Below, piece after piece: positions 63,574 through 64,000 of a stretch of 64,000 nucleotides of DNA. Numbering within the stretch: position 1 is the stretch's first letter; the number at the start of each line of letters is the position of its first letter. This DNA comes from Algoriphagus iocasae (GTDB lineage Bacteria > Bacteroidota > Bacteroidia > Cytophagales > Cyclobacteriaceae): the NCBI RefSeq assembly GCF_014206875.1, contig NZ_JACIJO010000003.1, positions 660,066-724,065 of the forward strand, read 5' to 3'. The position numbers and the translations under genes are program-made. Under the pieces are notes generated by a model. The model worked only from the letters and a program-made list of their open reading frames with translations. It did not search any database and was not told the DNA's origin.

Positions 63574-64000
63574 GCTTAGACTGATAATCATTTTGGTTTT
63601 TGCTTTTTCCGGCCTAAAAGCACAGAATTTATTTGATGAGCAGGGAGCCTTGATCCGTTCGGATACCAGTAAAAAGGTGATTTATCTGGTTTTTTCTGGG
63701 CATGATTATGATGAGGGTTTTGAGCATGTCCTGAATGTATTGCAAGAAAAGCATGTTTTTACTTCCTTTTTTTTGACCGGGGATTTTGTCAGAAACCATC
63801 TTGCTCTCACTAAAAAGATATCAGATCAAGGACATTTTGTAGGAGCACATTCTGATAAGCATTTGCTCTACAATGATTGGGATAAAAGGGATAGTTTACT
63901 TTTGAACCCTGATCAGATCAAAAAAGACATTTCAGACAACTTATTGGAATTGGAAAAACTTGGGATTACAGCTCAATTTTTCTTGCCTCCCTATGAATGG
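63563..64000 (+). CDS. Polysaccharide deacetylase (NodB-like), truncated by window end
   Basis: ATG 63563 overlaps the GH9 stop by 11 bp, giving a signal peptide (MRNKLRLIIILVFAFSGLKAQN) and an open frame of 146 codons to the window edge. KVIYLVFSGHDYDEGFEHVLNVLQEKHVFTSFFLTGDFV corresponds to the first NodB motif, with the metal-binding Asp in HDYDEG. FVGAHSDKHLLY is the H-x-x-x-H second motif and FFLPPYEW the third. It would remove N- or O-acetyl groups from an exported or bound polysaccharide. Translational coupling to GH9 supports a shared substrate. Confidence 0.88.
   Translation, partial: MRNKLRLIIILVFAFSGLKAQNLFDEQGALIRSDTSKKVIYLVFSGHDYDEGFEHVLNVLQEKHVFTSFFLTGDFVRNHLALTKKISDQGHFVGAHSDKHLLYNDWDKRDSLLLNPDQIKKDISDNLLELEKLGITAQFFLPPYEW

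Noticed and set aside
1..64000. tRNA or rRNA genes
   Set aside because: No cloverleaf-like segment with a T-loop GTTCGANTCC consensus and no rRNA-like sequence were found by reading; a computational scan would be decisive.

Overview
The window is a bacterial chromosome segment from a Bacteroidota member, most likely Cytophagales/Cyclobacteriaceae (Algoriphagus-like). This rests on SusC/SusD pairs, a FecI/FecR cascade, a Reg_prop/Y_Y_Y sensor, DUF6266 and DUF6520 proteins, lipoprotein signals ending in ..SC, and the scarcity of Shine-Dalgarno sequences. Genus is an inference. No tRNA, rRNA, transposase, integrase or CRISPR array was found.

Layout. 1-3006: end of a SusC/SusD locus. 3061-4157: a DUF6520 secreted peptide and a MauE/DoxX membrane protein, separated by a GC-rich multi-hairpin region that looks like a structured RNA. 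4591-6275: a Crp/Fnr regulator abutting a terpene-synthase-fold protein with lost metal ligands, plus a small HTH-like protein. 6510-9258: DUF6266-type proteins and a compact phage-lysis-like set (DUF5675, holin-like protein). 9259-15650: an AT-rich block between two copies of an 83-aa membrane-peptide gene. It carries an AhpD-like protein and a tight operon of a 982-aa beta-helix membrane protein, an unknown 291-aa protein and a SecB chaperone; this is the best candidate for an undescribed system. 16403-25638: a complete FecIR-controlled SusCD locus with an FAD oxidoreductase and an FMN-binding-like protein. 26794-40535: a DUF2306 protein, a propeller sensor without ATPase plus response regulator, an acyltransferase, an ankyrin lipoprotein divergent from a membrane-bound AraC/TPR regulator, GH43 and a GNAT protein. 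42787-45407: exonuclease and ATP-dependent ligase. 46288-49591: response regulator, heme oxygenase and bacteriophytochrome. 49871-64000: Gfo/Idh/MocA oxidoreductase, M28 peptidase, DUF922-like protease, GH43, GH20, GH9 and a truncated polysaccharide deacetylase.

The other main feature is an unusual intergenic repeat landscape from about 15.9 kb onward. It contains degenerate heptanucleotide arrays (ACATCNN, ACTTNNN, GTCTNCN, CAGTCNN types), all read with the pyrimidine-rich strand on +. These are interleaved with a three-hairpin element (19 copies, one inverted), a second dispersed element (4 copies), and two macro-satellites with periods of about 390-520 bp at 40.8-42.4 kb and 58.7-61.5 kb. 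Spurious ORFs arise from these arrays.
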